The notes under the pieces: generated by a model
Seen by the model: the letters and a program-made list of their open reading frames with translations, nothing else
Told to the model about the DNA's origin: nothing
The model's database searches: none
Shown here: piece after piece, positions 29,062 through 36,767 of the stretch
How the letters are laid out: the number at the start of each line of letters is the position of its first letter
Position numbering within the stretch: position 1 is the first letter of the stretch
Translations under genes and position numbers: made by a program
Source of the DNA: an uncultured Collinsella sp.
GTDB lineage: Bacteria > Actinomycetota > Coriobacteriia > Coriobacteriales > Coriobacteriaceae
NCBI GenBank assembly: GCA_900540945.1
Contig: UQHQ01000003.1
Coordinates: 51,940-115,939, forward strand
Direction of reading: 5' to 3'
DNA: 64,000 nt

Positions 29062-29793
29062 ATGGCAGACATGATCGAGATCAAGCATCTCAACAAGTAC
29101 TTTGGCGACCTGCATGTGCTCAAAGATATCAATCTCACCGTCAAGCGCGGCGAGAAGCTCGTAATGATCGGGCCTTCCGGCTCGGGTAAGTCGACGCTCA
29201 TCCGTTGCGTCGATTATCTGGAGGAGCCCACGTCGGGCGAGGTCGTCATCGACGGTACGCCGCTCACCAAAAAGAACCACCTGGAGATGGCTCGCAAGTA
29301 TAGTTCCATGGTGTTTCAGCAGTTCAACCTGTATCCCAACATGACGGTGCTCGGCAACCTGACGCTCGCGCCCATCAAGCTGCAAAAGAAGAGCAAGGAG
29401 GAGGCGACCGAGATCGCCATCGCCGCGCTCAAGCGCGTCGGCATGGCGCATAAGGCCGGCGAGTATCCGCAGAATCTCTCGGGCGGTCAGCAGCAGCGCA
29501 TCGCCATCGCCCGTGCCCTGTGCACCAAACAGCCCATCATCCTGTTTGACGAGCCGACCTCGGCGCTCGACCCCGAGATGGTCCAGGAAGTCCTGGACGT
29601 TATGATTGAGCTCGCGCAGGAGGACATCACCATGATCTGCGTGACGCACGAGATGGGCTTTGCGCGCCAGGTGGCCGACCGCGTCATCTTTATGGAGGAC
29701 GGCCGCATCCTGGAGGAGGGCACGCCCGAGCACTTCTTCGATAACCCCGAGAACCCGCGCTGCCGCGAGTTCCTGTCCAAGATTCTGCACTAG
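29062..29793 (+). CDS. Polar amino-acid ABC transporter, ATP-binding protein
   Basis: 243 residues, GlnQ/ArtP group. Walker A GPSGSGKSTL, Q-loop VFQQFNLYPNMTVLGN, signature LSGGQQQR, Walker B IILFDEPTSALD and switch His in VTHEMGF are present. It energises the two permeases downstream. GGGAAGGGA precedes ATG 29062. First gene of an ATPase-binding protein-permease-permease operon with 2-25 nt gaps. Confidence 0.95.
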   Translation: MADMIEIKHLNKYFGDLHVLKDINLTVKRGEKLVMIGPSGSGKSTLIRCVDYLEEPTSGEVVIDGTPLTKKNHLEMARKYSSMVFQQFNLYPNMTVLGNLTLAPIKLQKKSKEEATEIAIAALKRVGMAHKAGEYPQNLSGGQQQRIAIARALCTKQPIILFDEPTSALDPEMVQEVLDVMIELAQEDITMICVTHEMGFARQVADRVIFMEDGRILEEGTPEHFFDNPENPRCREFLSKILH

Positions 29794-29801
29794 GCGCGGT
29801 G

Positions 29802-30677
29802 ATGGACATGACGGATATGACGAGGGCGGACGTGACGCGCCGTCGCTTTTTGCAGCTGGCCGGCGCCGGCATGCTCGCGCTGACGGGGACCGCGCTTGCC
29901 GGTTGCGGCAATTCCACCAGCGGCGAGGGCTCCGACAAGGGGTCCAAGCTTGCGGCCATCAAGTCGCGTGGCCATCTGAATGCCGGCGTTAAGAAGGACG
30001 TTCCCGGCTACGGCTATTACGACACCGCCAAGGGTCGCTTTGAGGGCATGGAAGTCGATTTGTGCTATCAGATCGCCGCTGCCGTCTTTGGCGTGAGCTA
30101 CAAGGAGGCCCGTGCCCAGGAGCTTGTCGAGTTTACCGACGTAACGCCCAAGACGCGCGGCCCGCTGATCGATAACGGTCAACTTGACGTAGTCGCGGCG
30201 ACCTACACCATCACCGACGAGCGCAAGAAGAGCTGGGATTTCTCGACGCCGTACCGCACCGACTACGTGGGACTCATGGTCAAGAAGCGTTCGGGCTTTA
30301 CCTCGATTGAGGACCTGGACGGCAAGGTCATCGGCGTGAGCCAGGGTGCTACCACGCAGGGCCTGATCGAGCAGATGATCAAGGACAACGGCTTTAGCTG
30401 CAAGCCCGAGTTTAGGGCCTTTAGCGGCTACCCCATCATCAAGAGTTCGCTCGACGCCGGCAATATCGACGTCTTTGCCATGGACCGCTCCACGCTGGCC
30501 GGTTACATGAACGAGACCGTTGAGTTGCTGCAGCCCGAGGTCAAGTTTGGCGAGCAGGGCTACGGCGTGGCGACCAAGAAGGGCTGCGACCTTTCGGCCG
30601 TGGTCGATCAGGTGATTTGCGATCGCCTGGCCGACGGCTGGCTCGACCAAGAGGTCAAGACCTGGGGTCTTGTATAG
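29802..30677 (+). CDS. Amino-acid ABC transporter substrate-binding lipoprotein with Tat-type signal
   Basis: About 291 residues. The signal is unusual: TRRRFLQLAGAGMLALTGTALAGCG combines a twin-arginine motif (T-R-R-R-F-L-Q) with a lipobox LAGC, suggesting export in a folded state followed by lipidation. The mature part is a family-3 solute-binding protein (VGVSQGATTQGLIEQ-like loop, FEGMEVDLCYQIAAAVFG, LDVVAATYTITDERKK..WDFSTPY). Four nearby in-frame starts exist (GTG 29799; ATG 29802, 29808, 29817) with no clear ribosome-binding site; 29802 is a compromise. The ligand is not determinable. Confidence 0.88.
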   Translation: MDMTDMTRADVTRRRFLQLAGAGMLALTGTALAGCGNSTSGEGSDKGSKLAAIKSRGHLNAGVKKDVPGYGYYDTAKGRFEGMEVDLCYQIAAAVFGVSYKEARAQELVEFTDVTPKTRGPLIDNGQLDVVAATYTITDERKKSWDFSTPYRTDYVGLMVKKRSGFTSIEDLDGKVIGVSQGATTQGLIEQMIKDNGFSCKPEFRAFSGYPIIKSSLDAGNIDVFAMDRSTLAGYMNETVELLQPEVKFGEQGYGVATKKGCDLSAVVDQVICDRLADGWLDQEVKTWGLV

Positions 30678-30702
30678 GCGCATCGTCCAAGGAAGGAATC
30701 AA

Positions 30703-31449
30703 ATGCTCGAAGGATTATTTGACGCCGACCGTTGGTCGACGACATTTCAAAACATGGGGCCCTTCTGGGAGGGCTTTGGCGTGACGCTGCAGGTGGTCGT
30801 TGCCGGTCTGCTGTTGTCTCTGGTGCTGGGCACGCTGCTGGGCGTGTTCTCTACCACTCGCTCGCGCGTGCTGCGCGCCATAAGCCGCGTGTACGTGGAG
30901 TTTTACCAGAACACCCCGTTGCCCGTGCAGGTGCTCTTTATGTACATGGCCGGTCCGCAGTTTTTGCAGGCCGTAACCGGTGCCGACCAGCCGGTGCGCA
31001 TCGCGCCGTTCGTGCTGGGCTTCTTGGGTGTGGGCCTGTATCACGCGGCCTACATTTCGGAGGTCATCCGCACCGGTATCGAGGCGGTTCCGCGCGGTCA
31101 GATGGAGGCGGCCCAGAGCCAGGGCTTCACCCGTGCGCAGGCCTACTGGTACATCGTGCTGCCCCAGACGTTCAAGATCATTCTGCCGCCGCTGTGTAAC
31201 CAGGCGCTCAACCTGGTCAAGAACACGTCGGTGCTGGCACTTGTGGCCGGCGGCGACCTTATGTACCGTTCCGACAACTTTGTGAGTCTGTACGGTTACC
31301 TGCAGGGATACATCGTCTGCTGCCTTATGTACTTCATCATCTGCTTTCCGCTCGCCATGCTGGTGCAGTGGCTCGAGCGCCGCTCCAAGGAGCGTCCGCG
31401 CGGCGTGAGCCTGGCCGAGCTGGGGCTCGACAACGTAGAGGAGGCCTAG
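30703..31449 (+). CDS. Amino-acid ABC transporter permease 1
   Basis: 248 residues of HisM/GlnP type. N-terminal hydrophobic helices follow FWEGFGVTLQVVVAGLLLSLVLG, then VEFYQNTPLPVQVLFMY, and the ATPase-coupling EAA loop EAVPRGQMEAAQSQGFTRAQ. ATG 30703 with GGAAGGA is chosen over the open frame from 30670, which overlaps the binding-protein gene. It forms a heterodimer with the next gene product. Confidence 0.93.
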   Translation: MLEGLFDADRWSTTFQNMGPFWEGFGVTLQVVVAGLLLSLVLGTLLGVFSTTRSRVLRAISRVYVEFYQNTPLPVQVLFMYMAGPQFLQAVTGADQPVRIAPFVLGFLGVGLYHAAYISEVIRTGIEAVPRGQMEAAQSQGFTRAQAYWYIVLPQTFKIILPPLCNQALNLVKNTSVLALVAGGDLMYRSDNFVSLYGYLQGYIVCCLMYFIICFPLAMLVQWLERRSKERPRGVSLAELGLDNVEEA

Positions 31450-31452
31450 CGC

Positions 31453-32091
31453 ATGGAAATCTTCAACGCGACCAACCTGCTCTACATTTGGGGCGGCTTT
31501 GTTAAGACAATCGAGATCTCGGCGCTGTCGATCTTTTTCTCGCTCATCTTTGGCACGGTGCTGGCGCTCGTTAAAAGCTATGCGCCCCGCCCGTTCCGTA
31601 TTTTGGTGAGCGCCTATATCGAGCTGTTCCGCTGCACGCCGAACCTGCTGTGGATCCTGTTTATCTACTTTACGGTGCAGGGTTTGGACATTGTGATTTC
31701 GACCATCGCCTTCATGCTGTTTACCAGCGCTGTTATGGCCGAGATTGTGCGCGGCGGCCTCAACTCGATTCCGCGCGGCCAGTTTGAGGCAGCGCAGAGC
31801 CAGGGCTTCGGCTTCTTTGCCACCATGCGCTACATCATTCTGCCGCAGACGTTTAAGACGATCATTCCGGCGCTGTTTAGCCAGTGCACGACCGTCATTA
31901 AGGACAGCTCGTATCTTTCGGGCATTAACGTGGCCGAGCTCATGTACACGGCCAACGTTGTGATGGCCCACGCGATCGATCTGTCGCAGGTGCTTATGCT
32001 CTACGGCCTGGTGTTTGCGATGTACTTTGTGCTCAACTTTGGTATCTCGCTGCTGGTCCGAGCGTATCAACGTCGTATCGTGGCAGCGTAG
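31453..32091 (+). CDS. Amino-acid ABC transporter permease 2
   Basis: 212 residues. Same family as its neighbour, with FVKTIEISALSIFFSLIFG, the FRCTPNLLWILFIYF segment and the EAA loop NSIPRGQFEAAQSQGFGF. It starts 3 nt after the previous stop, so it is coupled. It completes an importer with ATPase, lipoprotein and two permeases. Confidence 0.93.
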   Translation: MEIFNATNLLYIWGGFVKTIEISALSIFFSLIFGTVLALVKSYAPRPFRILVSAYIELFRCTPNLLWILFIYFTVQGLDIVISTIAFMLFTSAVMAEIVRGGLNSIPRGQFEAAQSQGFGFFATMRYIILPQTFKTIIPALFSQCTTVIKDSSYLSGINVAELMYTANVVMAHAIDLSQVLMLYGLVFAMYFVLNFGISLLVRAYQRRIVAA

Positions 32092-32094
32092 AAT

Positions 32095-32125
32095 GTGGCA
32101 AAGGGACAGCCCCTTTGCCACATAG
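32095..32125. repeat. REP-like hairpin after the ABC operon
   Basis: ATGTGGCAAAGGG (about 32095-32106) and CCCCTTTGCCACAT (32110-32123) pair around ACAG. It begins 3 nt after the permease stop and ends just before the next ribosome-binding site, so it probably separates expression of the two genes. Member of the GGGACAG family. Confidence 0.75.
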
Positions 32126-32139
32126 AGAAAGGAATCACG

Positions 32140-32763
32140 ATGAGCGATCTGGAGAACAAGAAGAATCCTGTGGTCATTACCATCGCGCGCGACTTTGGCG
32201 CCGAGGGCCACGAGATTGGTCGCATGCTTGCCGACGAGTTGGGGATTCCGCTGTACGACAACGAGCTGCTGGTGCGCGCGTCTCTGCGCGCGGGCGAGTC
32301 GCTCGATAAGATGGCCGCCTATGACGAACGTCTGGCCGTGGAGAACATGGCGTTCCTGCCCGACCGCTACGATGCGCGCTCGTACTCGGACAAGTTGTTC
32401 CAAAAGATGAGCCAGGTGATTTTGGATCTGGGCGAGACCGAGAGCTGCATTATTGAAGGTCGCCTGTCCGATTACCTGCTGCGTAACAACCCCAACCATA
32501 TTGCCGTGTTGGTGACCGCACCCTTTGAGGACCGCGTCGAGATCGTGCGCAAGAAGCGTGGACTTAACAAAAAGAAGGGCGCCAAGCTGGTCAAGCAGCA
32601 GCAGAAGGCGCGCGAGGCGTTCTATAAGCGCTACAGCGCCGGAAAGTGGAAGATGACGAGCGGCAAAGACATCGTCGTCAACCGCGCCAAGTTGGGACGC
32701 GAGGGCTGTAAAGACGTTATCGCCGCCGCCTACCGCTACAAAGTGGCGCAACTCGAGGCTTAA
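32140..32763 (+). CDS. Cytidylate kinase-like protein
   Basis: 207 residues of the cytidylate-kinase-like family common in anaerobes. VVITIARDFGAEGHEIGRMLADELGIPLYDNELL replaces the usual GxGKS P-loop with FGAEGHEIG. Later segments are IIEGRLSDYLLRNNPNHIAVLVTAP and a basic helix rich in K/R/Q (VRKKRGLNKKKGAKLVKQQQKAREAF). The substrate is not established for the family. GAAAGGA precedes ATG 32140; the longer GTG frame from 32095 would translate the hairpin. Confidence 0.85.
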   Translation: MSDLENKKNPVVITIARDFGAEGHEIGRMLADELGIPLYDNELLVRASLRAGESLDKMAAYDERLAVENMAFLPDRYDARSYSDKLFQKMSQVILDLGETESCIIEGRLSDYLLRNNPNHIAVLVTAPFEDRVEIVRKKRGLNKKKGAKLVKQQQKAREAFYKRYSAGKWKMTSGKDIVVNRAKLGREGCKDVIAAAYRYKVAQLEA

Positions 32764-32769
32764 CCGACC

Positions 32770-32812
32770 AAAAACCACCACAAAGGGGACAGGCACCTTT
32801 GCGGTGGTTTTT
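32770..32812. terminator. Bidirectional hairpin of the GGGGACAGGCACCTTTG family
   Basis: AAAAACCACCACAAAGG pairs with CCTTTGCGGTGGTTTTT (one mismatch) around GGACAGGCA. A and T tracts at the ends let it terminate both the kinase-like gene (+) and the convergent LuxR gene (-), which ends 4 nt away. Confidence 0.85.
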
Positions 32813-32815
32813 GTT

Positions 32816-34219
32816 TTAGGCCGAGGGGAAGGCCTTGGTGAGACCGGCGCGCGTCTGCGTGTCGGTCTTTTGGTAGATGGAGCTCAGGTGGCGCTGTACC
32901 ATGCGCATCGAGATACCGAGTTCCTCGGCAACCTGCTTGAGCGGGCGTTCATCCTGGGTCACGGCTATGAGCACGTCGACTTCGCGCGGGGTGAGAGCGT
33001 GGTTGGCGATGAAGGCCTGGCGTTGCTCCTCGATGGTGGGGGCGGCGAGTGCCTCTTCTGCCAGCTGCTCGCGCTCGCGCTCCTGCTCGGTTTGGGGCAG
33101 GCGGAACAGGCCCGCGGCTACAAACGCCGCGCAGGCGGCGACGAGCAAAACGAGCGCACCGATCATAATGAGGGCAACGTTATCCGAGGTCACGAGAGCA
33201 AGCGAGATGCCCGATGTGGTGAAAGCGCATACATTGTTGGCGGCGCGGCCCATGCCAGCCCAAAGGGCGGGCGCATGCATGTGCGGTGCCAGCTGTGTAA
33301 AGGTGGCGGTAAAGAACGTGACGAAAAAGCCCGAGCTCAGGTAAAAGACGACAAGGCCTAGGTTGGGATCGGCGCCGGCCTCCACGGCCAGGATGGAAAT
33401 GGTCGAGAGCACGGCGATGCCGAGCATGACAAGTCCCATGTAGCGGCGCTCGGCAAGGTCAAAGATAAGACCGGCGGCAAGGCCGCTTGCCGCCAAAAAG
33501 AGGCGCGGCCAAGTCTGCACGGCAATGGTGCCGTGGGCGTTGGAGAGTGTGACCACGTTGTCGAGGGTGGAGAACAGACAGGCAAGAATCATGACGAGCG
33601 CGATGCTCCAGCATGCCTGCTTGGCGAGGGCATGAGAGGACTCAGCAAAGGGATTGATGGCGGGGCTGGAGCTCTCGGCAGCTTTTTGGGGAACGACGCT
33701 GAGGGCGGATATGGCGATAGTCGCTGCGCCAAGGACGATGAGCTCTGCGATGCCGCCGCAATTGAGCAGGTTGATGACGAACTGCATCAGGATGCCCGCG
33801 GTATAGGCCGCTCCCGCGCCGGTGGCGAGCTTGGGATCGTCTTGGAATGCCGTCGCGAAGGCGTGGTGAGCGGCGGCACCCAGCAGGCCGAGTCCAAGGA
33901 ATGCCACGCAGCCCAGAATTTCGAGGGCAAGCGAACCCGTGGGGGACTGGATCTGGGTCAATCCCAGGATGGCGATGGGAACGGCGGCGCTGACAACTGC
34001 CTGGGGCTGGCCTTTGCGTTGGGCGAGACCGAGCAGTGGTGCATATCCGATAAAGCCGATGACGCTGGCGCCAAGGATAAAGCCCTGTGCGATCACAACG
34101 CGTTCGGCACCGGCGAGCAGCCCGACGTTGACGTCGAAGCGAAACTCGGCGGCAAGGAAGGCGAAGGTGAAGAGCGCGAGTGCCAGAAGCGCGTTGATTT
34201 TAGACCTGCTCAGGTTCAA
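32816..34219 (-). CDS. Membrane-embedded LuxR-family regulator (12 TM + HTH)
   Basis: 467 residues. About 390 residues form roughly twelve hydrophobic helices arranged like an MFS transporter (MNLSRSKINALLALALFTFAFLAAEF..). A charged linker (TEQEREREQLAEEA) leads to a C-terminal GerE/LuxR helix-turn-helix (LTPREVDVLIAVTQDERPLKQVAEELGISMRMVQRHLSSIYQKT). Such one-protein membrane sensors are abundant in Eggerthella and Collinsella relatives. Divergent from the first LAxTG gene, with a dyad in the shared gap that also occurs before the second LAxTG gene, so the surface proteins are likely targets (inference). Confidence 0.87.
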   Translation of the reverse strand: MNLSRSKINALLALALFTFAFLAAEFRFDVNVGLLAGAERVVIAQGFILGASVIGFIGYAPLLGLAQRKGQPQAVVSAAVPIAILGLTQIQSPTGSLALEILGCVAFLGLGLLGAAAHHAFATAFQDDPKLATGAGAAYTAGILMQFVINLLNCGGIAELIVLGAATIAISALSVVPQKAAESSSPAINPFAESSHALAKQACWSIALVMILACLFSTLDNVVTLSNAHGTIAVQTWPRLFLAASGLAAGLIFDLAERRYMGLVMLGIAVLSTISILAVEAGADPNLGLVVFYLSSGFFVTFFTATFTQLAPHMHAPALWAGMGRAANNVCAFTTSGISLALVTSDNVALIMIGALVLLVAACAAFVAAGLFRLPQTEQEREREQLAEEALAAPTIEEQRQAFIANHALTPREVDVLIAVTQDERPLKQVAEELGISMRMVQRHLSSIYQKTDTQTRAGLTKAFPSA

Positions 34220-34322
34220 GGACGGTCCTTTGGGTGGACGAATAATCGTGTCCTCGATTGTAGCGTTCCCGGGACGAGTGTGGCGATGGCGAAATCATAT
34301 TGAATTAAACCGCAGGTAGAGG

Positions 34323-34348
34323 CCTAGGTTCACATCTACGAACCTAGG
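34323..34348. promoter_or_regulatory. Dyad upstream of LAxTG gene 1
   Basis: CCTAGGTTC - 8 nt - GAACCTAGG, 98 nt before ATG 34446 and 104 nt from the LuxR start. The same TAGGTTC-N8-GAACCTA occurs 60 nt before LAxTG gene 2. Candidate operator for the adjacent LuxR protein. Confidence 0.6.
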
Positions 34349-34385
34349 CATATGGAGTCATTTGGCACATCTTGGTGGTACAGGA

Positions 34386-34418
34386 CCACCACAAAGGGGG
34401 CAGGCACCTTTGTGGTGG
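34386..34418. repeat. REP-like hairpin in the leader of LAxTG gene 1
   Basis: CCACCACAAAGG (34386-34397) and CCTTTGTGGTGG (34407-34418) form a perfect 12-bp stem around GGGCAGGCA. It is followed by GTCCCTACGACC and the AAGGAGG of the surface-protein gene, so it would fold in the mRNA leader. Confidence 0.75.
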
Positions 34419-34445
34419 CATGTCCCTACGACCAAGGAGGCCGTT

Positions 34446-36431
34446 ATGAACGTAAGCCACTTTGACAAGCAAGCTCAGCGTGAGTCCACCTGCTCGCTGG
34501 TTCACGGTACCTGGCGTTGTGTGGGTGCCAAAATAGCTTGCGCCGGCGCGTGTGCGCTTATGGTCGGGCAGTTGCTGCTGCCGAGCGTGGCGCTGGCGAC
34601 GGAATGCGCCGATCCCGCCGCTGGGACGGATGAGGTTGCCGCGGCTCCGGTGACGCCGACGGTTGCGGAGGATACGGCGGCTCCGGCGCCGGTACCGGTG
34701 GCTCCGGCTGCGCCGATGACTGACGCGGCTCCGGCGGCACCGTCCACGGCAGAAGCTCAGCAAGATCAGCAGGACGCACCGGCGGCAACGGTAAACGATG
34801 CGGGCGCTGCTGACCAAGACGGCTCTCTTGGCGGCGCCGACAGCTCATCGGCAAACGACGCTATCATGCCCTGTGGCGTGACCGATGTGACAGGCGGGAG
34901 CGGTGTTAAGGTCAACACGACCGTGGTCCGCCACGATACGGACTGCAAGCTTTCGGACAACATCACGCTCGAAAAGGGCCAGCCGTATACCTATGATTTT
35001 CCCGATGTTGAGGGCGGCATGCCGGATGAGCCGCTCTGCGAACTTGTCGAAACCAAGTACTACCGGGCCGATGCTGCTTCGGGCACCCTGGCTGAAGTCC
35101 AGGACACATCTATGTCCGATGTGACGGCTCACTTTGAGCCTGTTGGCGATCACATGAGGCTGACGCTGACCTTTACGGGTGGCGCGGCAGGCGGCTCGTA
35201 TCGACTCACGCGCAATGAGGATCTTTATATTGGCGCGGCACTGACGTATACCAGCACCGACTATGAAGGTGACAACAGCTACGCGGGCAGCTCGATTACC
35301 GTCAACGAAACCAGGGACGACTATTACCTCCGCTACGTCATCAATAGCGAAATTACGCTTGTTGCATCGGAAAACGAAGCCCTCCATAACCTGAACGTCA
35401 ACGACGTGAAGACCGACTACGCGCCCGGCGAGGCGCCGCGCGCGACCGCGACGATCCCCGCCGCTGATGCCGACAAGTACGAGATCGCCTACGAGTGCTG
35501 GGAGGAAATGGATGGCAGCGACCCTGCGGAGCTCACGCCCGTTGCCTTCTGGTATTCCGACCCTGCCAAGTATCCGACGGGCGCGAGGAGGATCGAACAC
35601 TTCGAAGAGGGCAAGTTCTACATGTACTCCGTTGAGCTGAGGCTCAAGGGCGACAATACCGTGGCCGATGACTGCATGATGTACGTCAACGGTCATTGGG
35701 CGCACCACATCAAGACCGTCAACGGCGTCTTCGCGCCAAACGCTGACAATATGCTGTGCGAGCAGCCGATCGACGAATGGCGGGCCATCGACGTTATCGA
35801 GATCAACGGCGCCACGACCACCTTCAAGGCGGGCGATAAGCCGGTCTTTACGGCGAATGTTCCGACGGGCTCCAACTCCCTTCCTCAGTGTGAGTTCTGG
35901 ACGGGCAGCGATGGCAGCGAAGTGAACTCTCAGGAGTTCTGGGATCAGAACATTACGAACCACATCGACGCCTTTAAGCCCGGCGTGACCTATCGTTACG
36001 GTATCTACCTCAAGTCCGCGCGCGGCTTCTACTTTACGCCCAACACCAAGCTGGTGATCAACGGCCAGGAGTGCGGCTACCAGGTCGCGGACAGCGTATC
36101 CGATGAGGACAGCGGTTGGATCTACACCCTGTGGCTCAACACCGATCTGACCTTTACGCCTGAAGCCACGCCGACTCCCGATCCGCAGCCTACGCCGGAT
36201 CCCAAGCCGACGCCGCAGCCTGGGGTGAAGCCCGAGACCAAACCCTCGGCCAAGCCGGCTACGACCACCACGGTGAGCAAGACGGTTGAGAAAACCACGC
36301 AGGCCAAGAAGGGCGATGCTGTCCTGGCTATCACGGGGGATACCACCGCGATGACGGTCGCCGTCCTAGGCATCGCCGGCGCAACCGTAGCCGCCGCCGG
36401 CCTCGCCGCGACCAAGCGCCGCAAGCGTTAG
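34446..36431 (+). CDS. LAxTG-anchored surface protein 1
   Basis: 661 residues. A long signal peptide (cleavage near Ala51, VALA-TE) is followed by an Ala/Pro/Thr-rich stretch to about 150. A ~430-residue region of unrecognised beta-rich repeats comes next, in which phrases like YSVEL.LKG..MYVNGHW and YRYGIYLKS..LVINGQECGY recur, suggesting at least two related modules. Then come a Pro-rich wall-spanning segment (TPDPQPTPDPKPTPQPG) and a sorting signal LAITGD (~627) with a membrane helix and the basic tail KRRKR. AAGGAGG precedes ATG 34446. Its C-terminus is nearly identical to that of the 2200-residue neighbour. Confidence 0.85.
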   Translation: MNVSHFDKQAQRESTCSLVHGTWRCVGAKIACAGACALMVGQLLLPSVALATECADPAAGTDEVAAAPVTPTVAEDTAAPAPVPVAPAAPMTDAAPAAPSTAEAQQDQQDAPAATVNDAGAADQDGSLGGADSSSANDAIMPCGVTDVTGGSGVKVNTTVVRHDTDCKLSDNITLEKGQPYTYDFPDVEGGMPDEPLCELVETKYYRADAASGTLAEVQDTSMSDVTAHFEPVGDHMRLTLTFTGGAAGGSYRLTRNEDLYIGAALTYTSTDYEGDNSYAGSSITVNETRDDYYLRYVINSEITLVASENEALHNLNVNDVKTDYAPGEAPRATATIPAADADKYEIAYECWEEMDGSDPAELTPVAFWYSDPAKYPTGARRIEHFEEGKFYMYSVELRLKGDNTVADDCMMYVNGHWAHHIKTVNGVFAPNADNMLCEQPIDEWRAIDVIEINGATTTFKAGDKPVFTANVPTGSNSLPQCEFWTGSDGSEVNSQEFWDQNITNHIDAFKPGVTYRYGIYLKSARGFYFTPNTKLVINGQECGYQVADSVSDEDSGWIYTLWLNTDLTFTPEATPTPDPQPTPDPKPTPQPGVKPETKPSAKPATTTTVSKTVEKTTQAKKGDAVLAITGDTTAMTVAVLGIAGATVAAAGLAATKRRKR

Positions 36432-36468
36432 AGCTGGGTGACGGCTCTCATTCTCGGCCTCAGTAAAA

Positions 36469-36604
36469 TCTCAATCTGTAACACCAAACTGCCCAAAACG
36501 GCTCTAGATGTTACAGATTGAGATGAACTGTTCGGCCGACAACCTAACGTCTCGATCTGTAACACCAGGCGGGGAATTTGACCTCTAACTGTTACAGATT
36601 GAGA
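36469..36604. repeat. Palindrome array 1 (2 units)
   Basis: Unit 1: TCTCAATCTGTAACA (36469-36483), 25 nt, TGTTACAGATTGAGA (36509-36523). After 26 nt, unit 2: TCTCGATCTGTAACA (36550-36564), 25 nt, TGTTACAGATTGAGA (36590-36604). The 15-mer thus recurs about every 40 nt in alternating orientation. It begins 37 nt after LAxTG gene 1. No ORF or T tract is present. Confidence 0.92.
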
Positions 36605-36626
36605 CAAACTGGCTGGCCAAGTTCAG

Positions 36627-36663
36627 AACCGCCACAAAGGTACCTATTCCCTTTGTGGCGGTT
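36627..36663. repeat. REP-like hairpin
   Basis: AACCGCCACAAAGG (36627-36640) and its exact complement (36650-36663) form a 14-bp stem around TACCTATTC. Member of the CCACAAAGG...CCTTTGTGG family, lying between array 1 and the dyad. Confidence 0.8.
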
Positions 36664-36673
36664 TGCGCAGGTA

Positions 36674-36707
36674 GAACGGTAGGTTCGTATATATGAACCT
36701 ACCGTTC
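36674..36707. promoter_or_regulatory. Dyad upstream of LAxTG gene 2
   Basis: GAACGGTAGGTTC (36674-36686) - GTATATAT - GAACCTACCGTTC (36695-36707), a perfect 13-bp dyad 60 nt before ATG 36768. Its inner half-sites and 8-nt spacing equal those at 34323-34348. Confidence 0.65.
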
Positions 36708-36767
36708 GCTTTGTTTTTGGACAACGATTACGCTGGATGACTTTTGGTTTGCAGGAAAGGAACGACC

